Origin: Sphingomonas oligophenolica
GTDB lineage: Bacteria; Pseudomonadota; Alphaproteobacteria; Sphingomonadales; Sphingomonadaceae
Assembly (NCBI RefSeq): GCF_006438955.1
Contig: NZ_RCZK01000004.1
Span: forward strand, 124,001 to 188,000
Length of the DNA: 64,000 bases
Reading direction: 5' to 3'
Shown: one piece after another, positions 39,703 through 49,471 of the stretch
Layout: each line of letters opens with the position of its first letter
Position numbering within the stretch: position 1 is the first letter of the stretch
The notes under the pieces: model-generated
The model's input: the letters and a program-made list of their open reading frames with translations, nothing else
Database searches by the model: none
Told to the model about the DNA's origin: nothing
Position numbers and translations under genes: made by a program

Positions 39703-40877
39703 CCGCGCTGGCGCTCTGGGCGAGTGACCCAGCGCGCAGCCACGGGCGGCTCCACGAAGAACATACCGGGGCCATCGGTGCCGCGGTGCGTGGCCCCCGC
39801 GACGATTTCCAGCGCGACCGCGACCGGATCGTCCATTCGATCAGCTTTCGCCGCCTGCGCCACAAGACCCAGGTGTTCATGGCGCCCGATGGCGATCATT
39901 TTCGCGTCCGCCTGACGCATAGCATCGAGGTCGCGCAGATCGGTCGGACGATCGCGCGCGCGTTGCGGCTCAACGAAGATCTGACCGAAGCGCTGTGCCT
40001 GGCGCACGACATCGGCCATCCGCCCTTCGGCCATGCGGGGGAGGATGCGCTGAAGGAGGCGCTGGCGGGGCAGGGCGGGTTCGATCACAACGGCCATACG
40101 CTGCGCGCGCTGACCGCGATCGAGCGGCCCTATCCGCGCTGGAACGGCCTCAACCTGTCGTGGGAGACGCTCGAAGGGTTAGCTAAGCACAATGGACCGG
40201 TGCGGCATCCCCATTGGGCGCTGGCGGCGGTCGATGCGGCATTCCCGCTCGATCTGGCGCGCTGGTCGAGCCTGGAAGCGCAGGTGGCGGCGATCGCGGA
40301 CGACATCGCCTACGACAATCACGATATCGACGATGGCTTGCGCGCCGGGTTGTTGGCGCTCGACCAGCTGCTCGCGGTGCCGCTGGTGGCGCGGGGGTGG
40401 GAGGCGGCACGCGCGCGGTTTCCCGAGGTAGAGCCGATCCGGCTGACCGGCGAATTGGTGCGCAGCCAGATCGGCACGATGGTGAACGACGTGATCGAGG
40501 AAACCGGGCGGCGGATCGCATCGTGCGGAATCGCCAGCGTCGAGGATGTCCGCGCGGCAGGCGCGGCGCTGGTCGGCTTTTCGCCCGCGATGCGCGGGGA
40601 GGAGCGCGACCTCAAACGCTTCATGTACGCCAATCTCTATCACCATCCGCGGCAACTGGCGGCGGCGGACAGCGCGCGAATAATCGTGGCGGGGCTGTTC
40701 GCGGCATACCGCGACCATCCCGACACGATGTCGGCGGACTGGTGCGATGAGCTACCGACCGAGGAGCCATGGCGCAGCCGCCATATCGCGGACTTCATCG
40801 CGGGAATGACCGACCGTTACGCGATCGCGCGCTACCGAGACCGCGTGGGGCCGATCGATCTGCCCGAAGGCTTCTGA
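39699..40877 (+). CDS. dgt: deoxyguanosinetriphosphate triphosphohydrolase-like protein
   Basis: A 392-residue HD-domain enzyme expected to hydrolyse dNTPs to nucleoside and triphosphate. The metal-binding His-Asp set is visible: RLTHSIEV near 75, then [15 protein letters not shown] near 104-117, and [15 protein letters not shown]. The N-terminal [17 protein letters not shown] is typical of the dGTPase type 2 subfamily. The ATG overlaps the stop of the preceding gene (ATGA). Confidence 0.93.
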
Positions 40878-40899
40878 CCGGCCCCGCGACGCGGCGTCG

Positions 40900-41199
40900 T
40901 CAGCGCGCCGCAATTTCGAGTGTGGCGCCTTTGGCGCTGGCGACGTGGAACGCCACCGGGACACCGCCCGACGTGCCCGAGACCTGGTCGCCGCGGACGA
41001 CCAGATGGAAACCGGTGCCGCTCGGAAAGCGGCGCCCGTCGATGACGCGGCGGCCCCCGACGATCTTGCTCGTGTAGACATAGGTGCTGCCGTTGTGGAC
41101 GAAGCGCTGCTGCGTGCTCTGATCGGCGTCGCGCGCCATGCAGACGGTCGAAGTGAGCGCAGCGGCGGCGGCGGCGAGGATGGCGATGGTCTTGGTCAT
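40900..41199 (-). CDS. small exported hypothetical protein
   Basis: A 99-residue protein with a cleavable signal peptide (MTKTIAILAAAAAALTSTVCMA). The mature part is beta-rich (TYVYTSKIVGGRRVIDGRRF, FHLVVRGDQVSGTSGGVPVAF) with no domain known to me. It is convergent with dgt. The upstream 216 bp, up to the DUF1800 gene, show no feature I can name. Confidence 0.7.
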   Translation of the reverse strand: MTKTIAILAAAAAALTSTVCMARDADQSTQQRFVHNGSTYVYTSKIVGGRRVIDGRRFPSGTGFHLVVRGDQVSGTSGGVPVAFHVASAKGATLEIAAR

Positions 41200-41415
41200 G
41201 ATCGTGTCTCCCGTAAGTGAGTCGATCCGTTCAGGTCCTCTCCGACCTTCATACCCTTGGCGTATGCCTCCCCGATATAAGTTGCAATTGCGAACTTAGT
41301 TGCGACGATTGCGTTGTACGCATCATCACGCGAGCCGGTCTCGCGCCGGATCGGGGATTTCGGCATATCTTTGCGACAATTGGCGTGCAGGATGGTGATG
41401 AAAGCGAGGCATCCG

Positions 41416-42903
41416 ATGTCCGAAGCCGCCATCGCCTTGAATCGGTTCGGCCTGGGAGCTCGACCGGGCGAGGCTATACCCGCCCGGCCCAAAGCCTGGT
41501 TGGTCGATCAGTTCGCCTCCTACCAGCCGCGCCCGGCGGCACTCGCGGAGGCGCCGACGAGCGCCGCGGTTGCCGCCGATCTCGCCGAGTATCAGGATCA
41601 ACGCCGTGCGATGCGACAGCAGGGAATTGCGGCTCCTGATCCGACAGCGGCCCCAGCGATGGCGGGTGGCGCGGCGAAGCCCGCCGATGCCGGCGCGGAC
41701 GATGCGATGAAGCAAGCGCGCCGATTTGCGCGGCGCGAGGCGCGGGACGATTATGGCGCGCTGGTCGGCGCGCGGACGATCGCCGCGCTGACCGGCCCGG
41801 CGCCGTTCGTCGAACGGATGGTGCATTTCTGGGCGAACCATTTCGCGGTCTCCGCCGACAAGCTGACCGTCGTCGGGCTCGCCGGGACGCTGGAGATGGA
41901 GGCGATCCGGCCGCATGTGCTGGGCCATTTCGCGGATATGCTGAACGCGGTCGAGCGGCATCCCGCGATGCTGCTCTATCTCGACCAGGCGGTGTCGGTC
42001 GGCCCCGACAGCCCGCTCGGCCAGCGCGTGACGCAGCGCGCGGCGCAGAACGGCATGACGCGCAAGGTCGGCCTCAACGAAAATCTCGCGCGCGAGATAT
42101 TGGAGCTCCATACGCTCGGCGTCCGCACCGGGTACACCCAGGCTGACGTCACCGAATTCGCGCGCGCGATGACCGGCTGGACCGTCGCGGGGATCGGTCG
42201 TGGTCCGGGCGCGCGCGCAGCGGGCACCGCGGGCGGCCAGCCCGGCGACTTCGTCTTTGCACCCGCGATTCACGAACCCGGCGCGCGGACGATCATGGGC
42301 CGGACCTACCCCGCCGGGGGAGAGGCGCAGGCGCAGGCGGTACTGACCGACGTAGCGATCCACCCCGCGACGGCGACGCATATCGCGACCAAGCTGACGC
42401 GGCATTTCGCGGGCGACACCCCCCCGCCCGCAATGGTCGATCGGATCAGCGCAGCGTTCCTGGCATCGAAGGGCGATCTGCCCACCATCTATCGCGCGAT
42501 CATCGAGTCGCCCGAGGCATGGGTCGAGACCCCGGTGAAGTTCAAGAACCCATGGGAATGGACGATATCATCGCTCCGCGCACTTGGTACTACGCAGGTC
42601 AAGCCGCTGGTCATGGTTGGGCTGATGAATCAGCTCGGCCAGCCGGTGTGGAAGCCGGGGCAACCGGTGGGCTATGACGACATCGCCGGGAGTTGGGCAG
42701 GCCCCGATGCGCTGTTGCGCCGGGTGGAAGCCGCCGAACGCTTTGCGACCCGCGCGGAAGGGACGATCGACGCGCGTACGCTGGCGCCGCAGCTGTTTCC
42801 CGCCTCGGTGTCGGCGGCGACCGCGCAATCGCTTGCGCGCGCCGAAAGCCCTGGGCAGGCGCTCGCGTTGCTGCTCGTCGCGCCCGAAATGATGCGGAGA
42901 TAA
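41416..42903 (+). CDS. DUF1800 domain protein
   Basis: A 495-residue DUF1800 protein. Typical segments are AIALNRFGLGARPGE at the N-terminus, FVERMVHFWANHFAVSADK, LNENLAREILELHTLGV, TGWTVAGIG, and PGQPVGYDDIAGSWAGPDALLRRVE at the C-terminus. The function is not established. DUF1800 genes almost always precede a DUF1501 gene, as here (3 bp apart), so the two products probably act together in the envelope. The ATG at 41416 has GAGG upstream; earlier in-frame codons are possible. Confidence 0.92.
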   Translation: MSEAAIALNRFGLGARPGEAIPARPKAWLVDQFASYQPRPAALAEAPTSAAVAADLAEYQDQRRAMRQQGIAAPDPTAAPAMAGGAAKPADAGADDAMKQARRFARREARDDYGALVGARTIAALTGPAPFVERMVHFWANHFAVSADKLTVVGLAGTLEMEAIRPHVLGHFADMLNAVERHPAMLLYLDQAVSVGPDSPLGQRVTQRAAQNGMTRKVGLNENLAREILELHTLGVRTGYTQADVTEFARAMTGWTVAGIGRGPGARAAGTAGGQPGDFVFAPAIHEPGARTIMGRTYPAGGEAQAQAVLTDVAIHPATATHIATKLTRHFAGDTPPPAMVDRISAAFLASKGDLPTIYRAIIESPEAWVETPVKFKNPWEWTISSLRALGTTQVKPLVMVGLMNQLGQPVWKPGQPVGYDDIAGSWAGPDALLRRVEAAERFATRAEGTIDARTLAPQLFPASVSAATAQSLARAESPGQALALLLVAPEMMRR

Positions 42904-42906
42904 GCC

Positions 42907-44058
42907 ATGGACCGTCGTTCCTTCATCGCGCGCGCGGGCGCGGTCGGCCTGCTCGGCAGCTTCGCGCCGCGGATGGCGTTCGCCAGGGCCGCGACGCCCA
43001 AGCGATTCGTGTTCGTCATCCAGCGCGGCGCGGCGGACGGGCTCGGCATCGTCGCCGCGATCGGCGACCCGATGTTTGCGGGCGCACGCGGCGATCTTGC
43101 CGCGGATCTCGCCGCGGGGACGAAGCTCGACGCGATGTTCGCGCTCCATCCGGCGATGGCGACGGGCGCGGCGCTCTACGGGCAGGGTCAGGCATTGTTC
43201 GCGCACGCGATCGCTTCACCGTATCGCGATCGGTCGCATTTCGATGGGCAGAATGTGCTCGAGACGGGGGGCGCGGGGCCGTATCAGGTTCGCGACGGCT
43301 GGTTGAACCGGTTGCTCGGGGTCGTCCCGACCGACGATGCCAAGGCGATTGCGGTCGCCGCGACGATACCGATGGCGCTGCGCGGACGCCATGATGTCGC
43401 CAGCTATGCGCCGAGCGCGCTGCCCGCGGCGTCCGACGATCTGCTCGCGCGGGTGACGCAGCTGTATCAAGGCGACGCGCAACTCCATGCGCTCTGGGGC
43501 GAGGCGACCGCGACGCGCGCGCTGGCCGGAGACCTGACGCAGGACGATGGCCGCAACGCCGCGGCGACCGGCGCGCTCGCGGCACGGCTGCTCGCCCCCG
43601 ACAACGGCGCGCGGATCGCGATGATCGAGACCGGGGGCTGGGATACGCATGCCGGCCAGCGCGGGCGGCTCGCGGCGCAGCTGAAGGGGCTCGACGCGAT
43701 GATCGGCGCGCTCCGGACGGGGCTGGGGCCGCTATGGAGCGACACGCTGGTCCTCGTCGCGACCGAATTCGGGCGGACGGTCGCGGTCAACGGCACCGGC
43801 GGCACCGATCACGGCCAGGCCTCCGCCGCGATGCTGTTCGGGGGCGGGGTCAGGGGCGGCCGCGTACTTGCCGACTGGCCGGGGCTCAAGACCGCCGATC
43901 TCTACGAAGGCCGCGACCTCAAGCCGACGACCCAGCTCGACGCGTTCATCGCGGGCGCGGTCGCCGACCATTTCGCGATCGACCCCGCGCGCGCGATGGC
44001 GGCGTTGTTTCCCGCGAGCGCGAAGGTGGCGGCAATCGGAGGGTTGGTGCGAGTTTAG
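42907..44058 (+). CDS. DUF1501 domain protein, Tat-exported
   Basis: A 383-residue DUF1501 protein of the alkaline-phosphatase-like (sulfatase-related) superfamily. The N-terminus has a twin-arginine signal (DRRSFIARAGAVGLLGSFAP), so it is probably exported folded by the Tat system, whose genes lie 6 kb downstream. Other marks are FVIQRGAADGLGIV, SPYRDRSHFDGQNVLETGG, ETGGWDTHAGQRGRL and TEFGRTVAVNGTGGTDHG, which carry the likely metal ligands. The substrate is unknown. It is paired with the upstream DUF1800 gene. Confidence 0.92.
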   Translation: MDRRSFIARAGAVGLLGSFAPRMAFARAATPKRFVFVIQRGAADGLGIVAAIGDPMFAGARGDLAADLAAGTKLDAMFALHPAMATGAALYGQGQALFAHAIASPYRDRSHFDGQNVLETGGAGPYQVRDGWLNRLLGVVPTDDAKAIAVAATIPMALRGRHDVASYAPSALPAASDDLLARVTQLYQGDAQLHALWGEATATRALAGDLTQDDGRNAAATGALAARLLAPDNGARIAMIETGGWDTHAGQRGRLAAQLKGLDAMIGALRTGLGPLWSDTLVLVATEFGRTVAVNGTGGTDHGQASAAMLFGGGVRGGRVLADWPGLKTADLYEGRDLKPTTQLDAFIAGAVADHFAIDPARAMAALFPASAKVAAIGGLVRV

Positions 44059-44067
44059 GGGTGGTCT

Positions 44068-44093
44068 GCTATTGGTGTGAGCTATTGGTGTGA
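44068..44093. repeat. 13-bp tandem duplication
   Basis: Two perfect adjacent copies of gctattggtgtga lie just after the DUF1501 stop. It looks like a simple slippage or end-joining duplication. Confidence 0.9.
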
Positions 44094-44154
44094 GCAGTCC
44101 GACTGCTTTTGCGCCAGGTAGTGATAAGCCGCCGTTCAGAGCGTCGCCCAGTGG

Positions 44155-44514
44155 TCAGGGCTGAACATACTCCTCCAGTTCAAGTGCGCGTCTGCGAGTC
44201 AGGTCCAGCATGCAATAAGCGCCCCAGATGAAATGGATACTTCCTTGTTCTAGCTCGTAGAATTCGCACGAGGCGGCACGATACTTCAACCATGCGTCTT
44301 GCGCGCGCTTGAGAGCATCGCGCTGCCGTCCCTTGGTATGATCTAGCGCGATTGGGTAAGCCGCAATTACCCTCCTCTTCCAAGATTCCGCGTGTTCAGA
44401 ATAGCAGGACGACAACGCGGCGGTGCCATACTTGTCATTGCACCCCTCAGTGGTGTCCTGGGGAGGTCCCGCAATCGCGGCTTGAATGGCCATAATAAAG
44501 ATGACGGCAGGCAT
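44155..44514 (-). CDS. LprI-like (DUF1311) exported protein
   Basis: A 119-residue protein with a signal peptide (MPAVIFIMAIQAAIAG). Its C-terminal domain is of the DUF1311/lysozyme-inhibitor LprI type, recognised by AQDAWLKYRAASCEFYEL, YCMLDLTRRRALEL and paired cysteines. Some relatives inhibit lysozyme; for this protein that is only a family-based guess. GC content is lower than in the neighbours. The ATG at 44514 is chosen because the signal peptide begins there. Confidence 0.78.
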   Translation of the reverse strand: MPAVIFIMAIQAAIAGPPQDTTEGCNDKYGTAALSSCYSEHAESWKRRVIAAYPIALDHTKGRQRDALKRAQDAWLKYRAASCEFYELEQGSIHFIWGAYCMLDLTRRRALELEEYVQP

Positions 44515-44675
44515 GTCAGTTGTTCGAGATTTTGCGTTTCGCCGGTGAACAATGGCAGCTTCTGGGTAGGCCTGTCGAGTGAATGAAGGGGTAATATTGG
44601 GCGAAACTAGCCAATCCCCGCGTCCTGCCAAAAAAGCCCTGTCCTACACACGAACGATCCGCCACATCATCATCG

Positions 44676-45116
44676 ATGACGACCCCAACCGCCCACGACT
44701 CGCCCGATTCCGCGGCGTCTCTTCCCGCCTTCACGCCCGTCGCGTCGCTTAAACCCCGGCATGACGGGTGGACCGAGGATCGCCAGCGCCAGTTCCTCGC
44801 CGCGCTCGCGCTATACGGGTGCGTTGCCAAGGCGGCGCGCGCCGTAGGCATGAGCGCCGCGTCGGCCTATGCGCTGCGCAAGCGCGCCGGGGCCGACAGC
44901 TTCGCGGCGGCGTGGGACGAGGCGATCGATCAGGGGCGGGAGCGCGCGTTCGAGATCGCGGTCGATCGCGCGGTCAACGGCATCTCCGTGCCGCGCTTCT
45001 ATCGCGGGCGATTCGTCGGCACCACGCACCGCTTCGATCACCGCACGATCATGGCCGCGCTATTGCCGCCCAAGGCGCCACCCGTCGCCAGTCCCTCGGC
45101 GAAACTGGACGAATGA
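44676..45116 (+). CDS. helix-turn-helix protein, terminase-small-subunit-like
   Basis: A 146-residue protein with one clear helix-turn-helix around 45-70 (ALYGCVAKAARAVGMSAASA). An AYALRKRAGADSFAAAWDEA segment follows, of the sort found at the N-terminus of phage terminase small subunits and related DNA-binding proteins. No other phage gene is nearby, so it is probably a domesticated or stand-alone DNA-binding protein. It lies immediately upstream of argS on the same strand. Confidence 0.72.
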   Translation: MTTPTAHDSPDSAASLPAFTPVASLKPRHDGWTEDRQRQFLAALALYGCVAKAARAVGMSAASAYALRKRAGADSFAAAWDEAIDQGRERAFEIAVDRAVNGISVPRFYRGRFVGTTHRFDHRTIMAALLPPKAPPVASPSAKLDE

Positions 45117-45209
45117 ATCGCCTTCAGCGAAACTTCGTCAACTTTCGCGCCGGTGCGTGATCGGCGCGAATGGTATTCAACCGCGCCCGCCTTCGCTAAG
45201 CGACACCGT

Positions 45210-46937
45210 ATGACGCTCTACACCCGCTACACCCGGCTGATCGACGCCGCACTCGACGACCTCATCCTTGCGGGCACGCTGCCCGCCGGGCTCGATCGCC
45301 GCAACGTCACCGTCGAGCCGCCGCGCGACGTGAGCCATGGCGACTTGTCGACCAACGCCGCGATGGTCCTCGCCAAGCCCGCGGGCACGAACCCGCGCGC
45401 GCTCGCCGACGGGCTCGCCGCACGACTGCGCACGATCGAGGGGGTCGCCGACGTCGCCGTGGCGGGGCCGGGATTCATCAACCTGCGGCTCACCGACGAT
45501 ACCTGGCGCGACGAGATTGCCGCGATCGGTGCGGCGGGCGACGATTACGGGCGATCGACGATCGGCGACGGCATCAGCGTCAATATCGAATATGTCTCGG
45601 CGAACCCGACCGGGCCGATGCACATGGGGCATTGCCGCGGCGCGGTGGTCGGCGACGCGCTCGCCAGCCTGCTCGAATTCGCGGGGCACCGCGTGATCCG
45701 CGAATATTATGTCAACGACGCGGGCGGGCAGGTCGATACGCTCGCGCGCTCGGTCCACCTGCGGTATCGCGAGGCGCTGGGCGAGGATGTCGGGACGGTC
45801 CCCGAGGGGCTGTATCCCGGCGAGTATCTTATCGCCGTCGCGCAGCAGCTTGCGGGCGAACTCGGCGGTAAATTCTCCGGTGCGCCCGAGGCGGAATGGC
45901 TGCCACTGTTCCGCAGCCGCGCGGTCGCGGCGATGCTCGTGATGATTCGCGCGGATCTGGCGCTGCTCGGCATCCATCACGATCTGTTTTCCTCCGAGGC
46001 CGAGCTTCAGGCGGCGGGGAAGCCCGCGGCGGCGGAGGCCGAATTGCGCAGCCGCGACCTCGTTTATGACGGCGTACTCGAGGCGCCGAAGGGCGAGACG
46101 CCCGACGATTGGGAACCGGTCGAGCTGCCGCTGTTCCGCTCGACGCGGTTCGGCGACGACCAGGATCGCCCGATCAGGAAATCGAACGGCCAATGGACCT
46201 ATTTCGGCGCCGATCTCGCGTACCATTACCAGAAGGCGCAAAGTGCGGATCAACTGATCGACATCTGGGGTGCCGATCACGCCGGGACGGTGAAGCGGAT
46301 CGTCGCCGCGGTGGCCGCGCTGACCGACGGCAAGACCCGGTTCGACGTCAAGCTGGTCCAGATGGTGCGGCTGCTGCGCGACGGCGAGCCGGTCAAGATG
46401 TCCAAGCGTTCCGGTAACTTCGTGACGCTGGCTGATGTTGTAAATGAAGTCGGCAAGGACGTCGTGCGGTTCACGATGCTGACTCGCCGATCGGACGCGC
46501 AGATGGATTTCGACTTCGCCAAGGTGGTCGAGGCATCGAAGGACAACCCGGTGTTCTACGTCCAATATGCGCACGCGCGGATCAAATCGCTCCATCGTCG
46601 CGCCGCGGAAGCGGGGATCGCGCCGGGTAACCACGATCTGTCCCTGTTAGAGACGGACGAGCTCGCGCTGGTGAAGCTCGCGGCGCAATTCCCGCGCACC
46701 GTCGAAACCGCTGCGCTGGCACGGGAGCCGCATCGAATCGCGTTCTATCTCTATGACTTGGCGGCGGCTTTTCATGCGCAGTGGAATGTCGGAAACGAGC
46801 GTCCCGACCGGCGCTTCCTGGTCGTCGAGAACCCCGATGCGACGCGCGCGCGTCTCGCCTTGGCGGCGGCGATCGGACAGATTATTCAGAACGGTCTCGC
46901 CATCATGGGAGTGGTGGCGGTTTCGGAGATGACGTGA
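45210..46937 (+). CDS. argS: arginyl-tRNA synthetase
   Basis: A 575-residue class I aminoacyl-tRNA synthetase. The N-terminal Add-1 domain is followed by the HIGH-type motif ANPTGPMHMGHCRGAVVGD near 131 and by ADLAYHYQKAQ and WGADHAGTVKRI. A KMSKRSG motif lies near 395, and the C-terminal anticodon-binding domain has the usual DALR helix bundle. The ATG at 45210 starts the conserved N-terminus. Its stop shares a base with the start of the SPOR gene downstream. Confidence 0.96.
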   Translation: MTLYTRYTRLIDAALDDLILAGTLPAGLDRRNVTVEPPRDVSHGDLSTNAAMVLAKPAGTNPRALADGLAARLRTIEGVADVAVAGPGFINLRLTDDTWRDEIAAIGAAGDDYGRSTIGDGISVNIEYVSANPTGPMHMGHCRGAVVGDALASLLEFAGHRVIREYYVNDAGGQVDTLARSVHLRYREALGEDVGTVPEGLYPGEYLIAVAQQLAGELGGKFSGAPEAEWLPLFRSRAVAAMLVMIRADLALLGIHHDLFSSEAELQAAGKPAAAEAELRSRDLVYDGVLEAPKGETPDDWEPVELPLFRSTRFGDDQDRPIRKSNGQWTYFGADLAYHYQKAQSADQLIDIWGADHAGTVKRIVAAVAALTDGKTRFDVKLVQMVRLLRDGEPVKMSKRSGNFVTLADVVNEVGKDVVRFTMLTRRSDAQMDFDFAKVVEASKDNPVFYVQYAHARIKSLHRRAAEAGIAPGNHDLSLLETDELALVKLAAQFPRTVETAALAREPHRIAFYLYDLAAAFHAQWNVGNERPDRRFLVVENPDATRARLALAAAIGQIIQNGLAIMGVVAVSEMT

Positions 46938-47656
46938 TGGCCGACGAGATAGAACTAAGCGAGGACGATCGCCTGCCCTGGCTCGAGACCGTCGAACCCG
47001 ACGAGACCGAAGGCGTCCCGGTTGGCCGCGTGCTAGCGTTCGTCATCGGCGGACTTGCGATCCTCGCCGTGATCATCTTCGCGGTGTACAAGCTCAACAA
47101 CGAAAAAGGCCCCGATGGTCAGCTGATCGCGGCGCAGGAAGGCGACTATAAGGTCAAGCCCGACGATCCCGGCGGGTTGAAGGTCAAGGGCGAGGGCGAC
47201 GCCGCGATCGCGACCAGCGCGGGCAAGAGCGGTAACGGATCGATCGACCTCGGCGCGATGGCCGAAAAGCCGGTGGACGGCAAGCGCGTCCAGCCGGGGG
47301 TGGGCGCAACCGGCAACGCGGGCCGCAATGCGGTCGCGCAGGTGCCGGCGTCGGGGGGCAGGCTGGTCGCCGAGGCTCCCGTCACCGTGAAGCGCGGCGA
47401 CGTGCCCGGCGCGGCGGGGGGCGGCTCGCTCGTCCAGCTCGGCGCGTTCCCGAGCCAGGCGGCGGCCGACACCGCGTGGTCGAGCTTTTCGAAGCGCTTC
47501 GGCTATCTGGCGGCACTCGGCAAATCGATCGAGCCGGTCGCGACCGGCGGTCGCACGCTCTATCGCCTTCGCGTCAACGCGGGCAGTGCGAACCAGGCGG
47601 CGGATATCTGCGGGCGGTTGCGGGTCGCCGGGGAAACCTGCTTCGTCGCGAGTTGA
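46937..47656 (+). CDS. SPOR domain membrane protein
   Basis: A 239-residue bitopic protein. An acidic cytoplasmic tail (about 1-28) precedes one membrane helix (VLAFVIGGLAILAVIIFAVY, about 31-50). A long Gly/Ala-rich periplasmic linker leads to a C-terminal SPOR domain (VQLGAFPSQAAADTAWSSF ... LYRLRVNAGSANQAADICG). SPOR domains target septal peptidoglycan. Its position between argS and nagZ is conserved among alphaproteobacteria. Confidence 0.92.
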   Translation: MADEIELSEDDRLPWLETVEPDETEGVPVGRVLAFVIGGLAILAVIIFAVYKLNNEKGPDGQLIAAQEGDYKVKPDDPGGLKVKGEGDAAIATSAGKSGNGSIDLGAMAEKPVDGKRVQPGVGATGNAGRNAVAQVPASGGRLVAEAPVTVKRGDVPGAAGGGSLVQLGAFPSQAAADTAWSSFSKRFGYLAALGKSIEPVATGGRTLYRLRVNAGSANQAADICGRLRVAGETCFVAS

Positions 47657-47709
47657 CCGAGCAACGTGATCGGGCGGTCGATCTGGCGGGCCGCTCGATT
47701 GCGGGGTAG

Positions 47710-48726
47710 ATGGCGGGGATGAAACCCGTCATCTTCGGCCTGTCCGGCCCGTCGCTTACCCCCGACGAGCGCGCGTTCTTCCGCGACGCCGATCCGGTCG
47801 GCTATATATTGTTTAAGCGCAACGTCGAGACCCGCGCCCAGCTGCGCGCGTTGACCGACAGCCTGCGCGCCTTGTCGGGGCGCGACGACGTGCCGATCCT
47901 GATCGATCAGGAGGGCGGGCGCGTCGCGCGGATGGGGCCACCCGAATGGCCCGCGTTTCCCGCCGGCCCCGCGTTCGCCGCGCTCTATCAGGCTGCGCCG
48001 ATGTCGGCGATCCAGGCAATGCGTGCGAACGGCGAGGCGCTGGGGCTGATGCTCGCCGAGGTCGGGGTGAACGTCGATTGCGCGCCGCTGCTAGACGTGA
48101 CGCAGCCCGACACGACCGAGGCAATCACGATCCGTGCCTACGGGTCGGAGCCGATGCAGGTCGCCGCGCTCGGCCGGGCGATGCTGGAGGGGCTGGCGAA
48201 TGCTGGCGTCGTCGGGGTGGTCAAGCATATGCCGGGGCATGGCCGCGCAATCGTCGACACGCACCACGCGCTGCCGACCGTGACGGCGAGCGAGGCGGAA
48301 CTTGCGGTCGATCTCGAACCGTTCAGGACATTGAACCACGCCATGATGGGGATGACGTCGCACATCGTGTTCGACGCATGGGACCCCGAGTTGCCCGCCA
48401 CGCTGTCGCCGATGGTGATCGGCGACGTGATCCGTCGCCGGATCGGGTTCGACGGTTTCCTGATGACCGACGACATCGACATGAAGGCGTTGTCGGGGAC
48501 TGCGGCGGACAAGGCCGCGGGCGCGATCGCGGCAGGGTGCGATTGCGTGCTCGATTGCTGGGCGCGGATGGACGAAATGGTCGCGATCGCCGCGCGGCTC
48601 GACGACATCGCGCCGATTGCGCGCACGCGGCTCGACGCGGCGATGGCGAGCGTCGCGGGCAAGGCATCGTCCGCCGATTTCGCGGCGCTGGTCGCCAAGC
48701 GTGACGCCTTGCTGGTCCTCGCCTGA
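47710..48726 (+). CDS. nagZ: beta-N-acetylhexosaminidase
   Basis: A 338-residue glycoside hydrolase family 3 enzyme that removes GlcNAc from anhydromuropeptides in cytosolic wall recycling. The flexible loop with the catalytic His is in KHMPGHGR near 172, the nucleophile Asp in MTDDIDMKAL near 252, and the substrate-binding IDQEGGRVARM near 62. It lacks a signal peptide, as expected for NagZ. An alternative ATG lies three codons in. It precedes scpA in what looks like one operon. Confidence 0.95.
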   Translation: MAGMKPVIFGLSGPSLTPDERAFFRDADPVGYILFKRNVETRAQLRALTDSLRALSGRDDVPILIDQEGGRVARMGPPEWPAFPAGPAFAALYQAAPMSAIQAMRANGEALGLMLAEVGVNVDCAPLLDVTQPDTTEAITIRAYGSEPMQVAALGRAMLEGLANAGVVGVVKHMPGHGRAIVDTHHALPTVTASEAELAVDLEPFRTLNHAMMGMTSHIVFDAWDPELPATLSPMVIGDVIRRRIGFDGFLMTDDIDMKALSGTAADKAAGAIAAGCDCVLDCWARMDEMVAIAARLDDIAPIARTRLDAAMASVAGKASSADFAALVAKRDALLVLA

Positions 48727-48742
48727 CCGTTACTATGCCGGC

Positions 48743-49471
48743 ATGGCCGACGATCCCGCCACGCTGACGCTCGACATCGATGGGTGGGAGGGGCCGCTCG
48801 ACCTGCTGCTCGCGCTCGCGCGCTCGCAAAAGGTCGATCTGCGGCAGATTTCGATCCTGGAATTGGTTGAGCAATATCTCGGTTTCGTCGATTCGGCGGC
48901 GGCGCTGAAGCTCGAACTCGCCGCGGATTATCTCGTGATGGCGGCGTGGCTGGCGTATCTGAAATCCGCGCTGCTGCTGCCGCGCGATCCCGAGCAGGAG
49001 CCGAGTCCCGAGGAGATGGCACTGCGGCTTCAGCTGCGGCTCGAACGGCTGAACACGATGCGCGAGGCGGGCGCACGGTTGATGGCGCGTGACCGGCTGG
49101 GGCGCGACGTGTTCCGCCGCGATGCGCCCGCAGGGCTCCGGACGGTGCGCAAGGCGGTGTGGGGGGCCGAGATCTACGACCTGATCGCCGCCTATGGCCG
49201 GATCAGCGCCAGAACCCGCCCGATGATGCACATCGTCGCGGATCGCGAGGTGATGACGCTGGACGCGGCGCTCGAGCGCGTGTCGGCGATGATCGGCGCG
49301 ACGATCGATTGGGCGGCGATCGACACGTTCCTGCCGTCAGGGTCGGCGCGGTGGCGGACGTCCGCGCTCGCGTCGTCGTTCCTCGCCGCGCTCGAACTCG
49401 CGAAACAGGGGCGGGTGGAGTTGCGCCAGCAGGCTCCGTTCGCGCCGCTGTACTTGAGAGCTGCGCCATGA
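48743..49471 (+). CDS. scpA: segregation and condensation protein A
   Basis: A 242-residue kleisin that joins SMC and ScpB in the chromosome condensation complex. The N-terminal GWEGPLDLLLALARSQKVDL and LELVEQYLGFVD bind the SMC neck. LAADYLVMAAWLAYLKSALLLP follows, and a winged-helix C-terminus (ALASSFLAALELAKQGRVEL) closes the protein. Start and spacing fit the upstream nagZ. It overlaps scpB by 4 bp. Confidence 0.95.
   Translation: MADDPATLTLDIDGWEGPLDLLLALARSQKVDLRQISILELVEQYLGFVDSAAALKLELAADYLVMAAWLAYLKSALLLPRDPEQEPSPEEMALRLQLRLERLNTMREAGARLMARDRLGRDVFRRDAPAGLRTVRKAVWGAEIYDLIAAYGRISARTRPMMHIVADREVMTLDAALERVSAMIGATIDWAAIDTFLPSGSARWRTSALASSFLAALELAKQGRVELRQQAPFAPLYLRAAP

Noticed and set aside
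41196..41492. A 98-codon minus-strand ORF overlapping the DUF1800 start
   Set aside because: No ribosome site, no recognisable features, and it overlaps both the small exported protein and the start of the DUF1800 gene.
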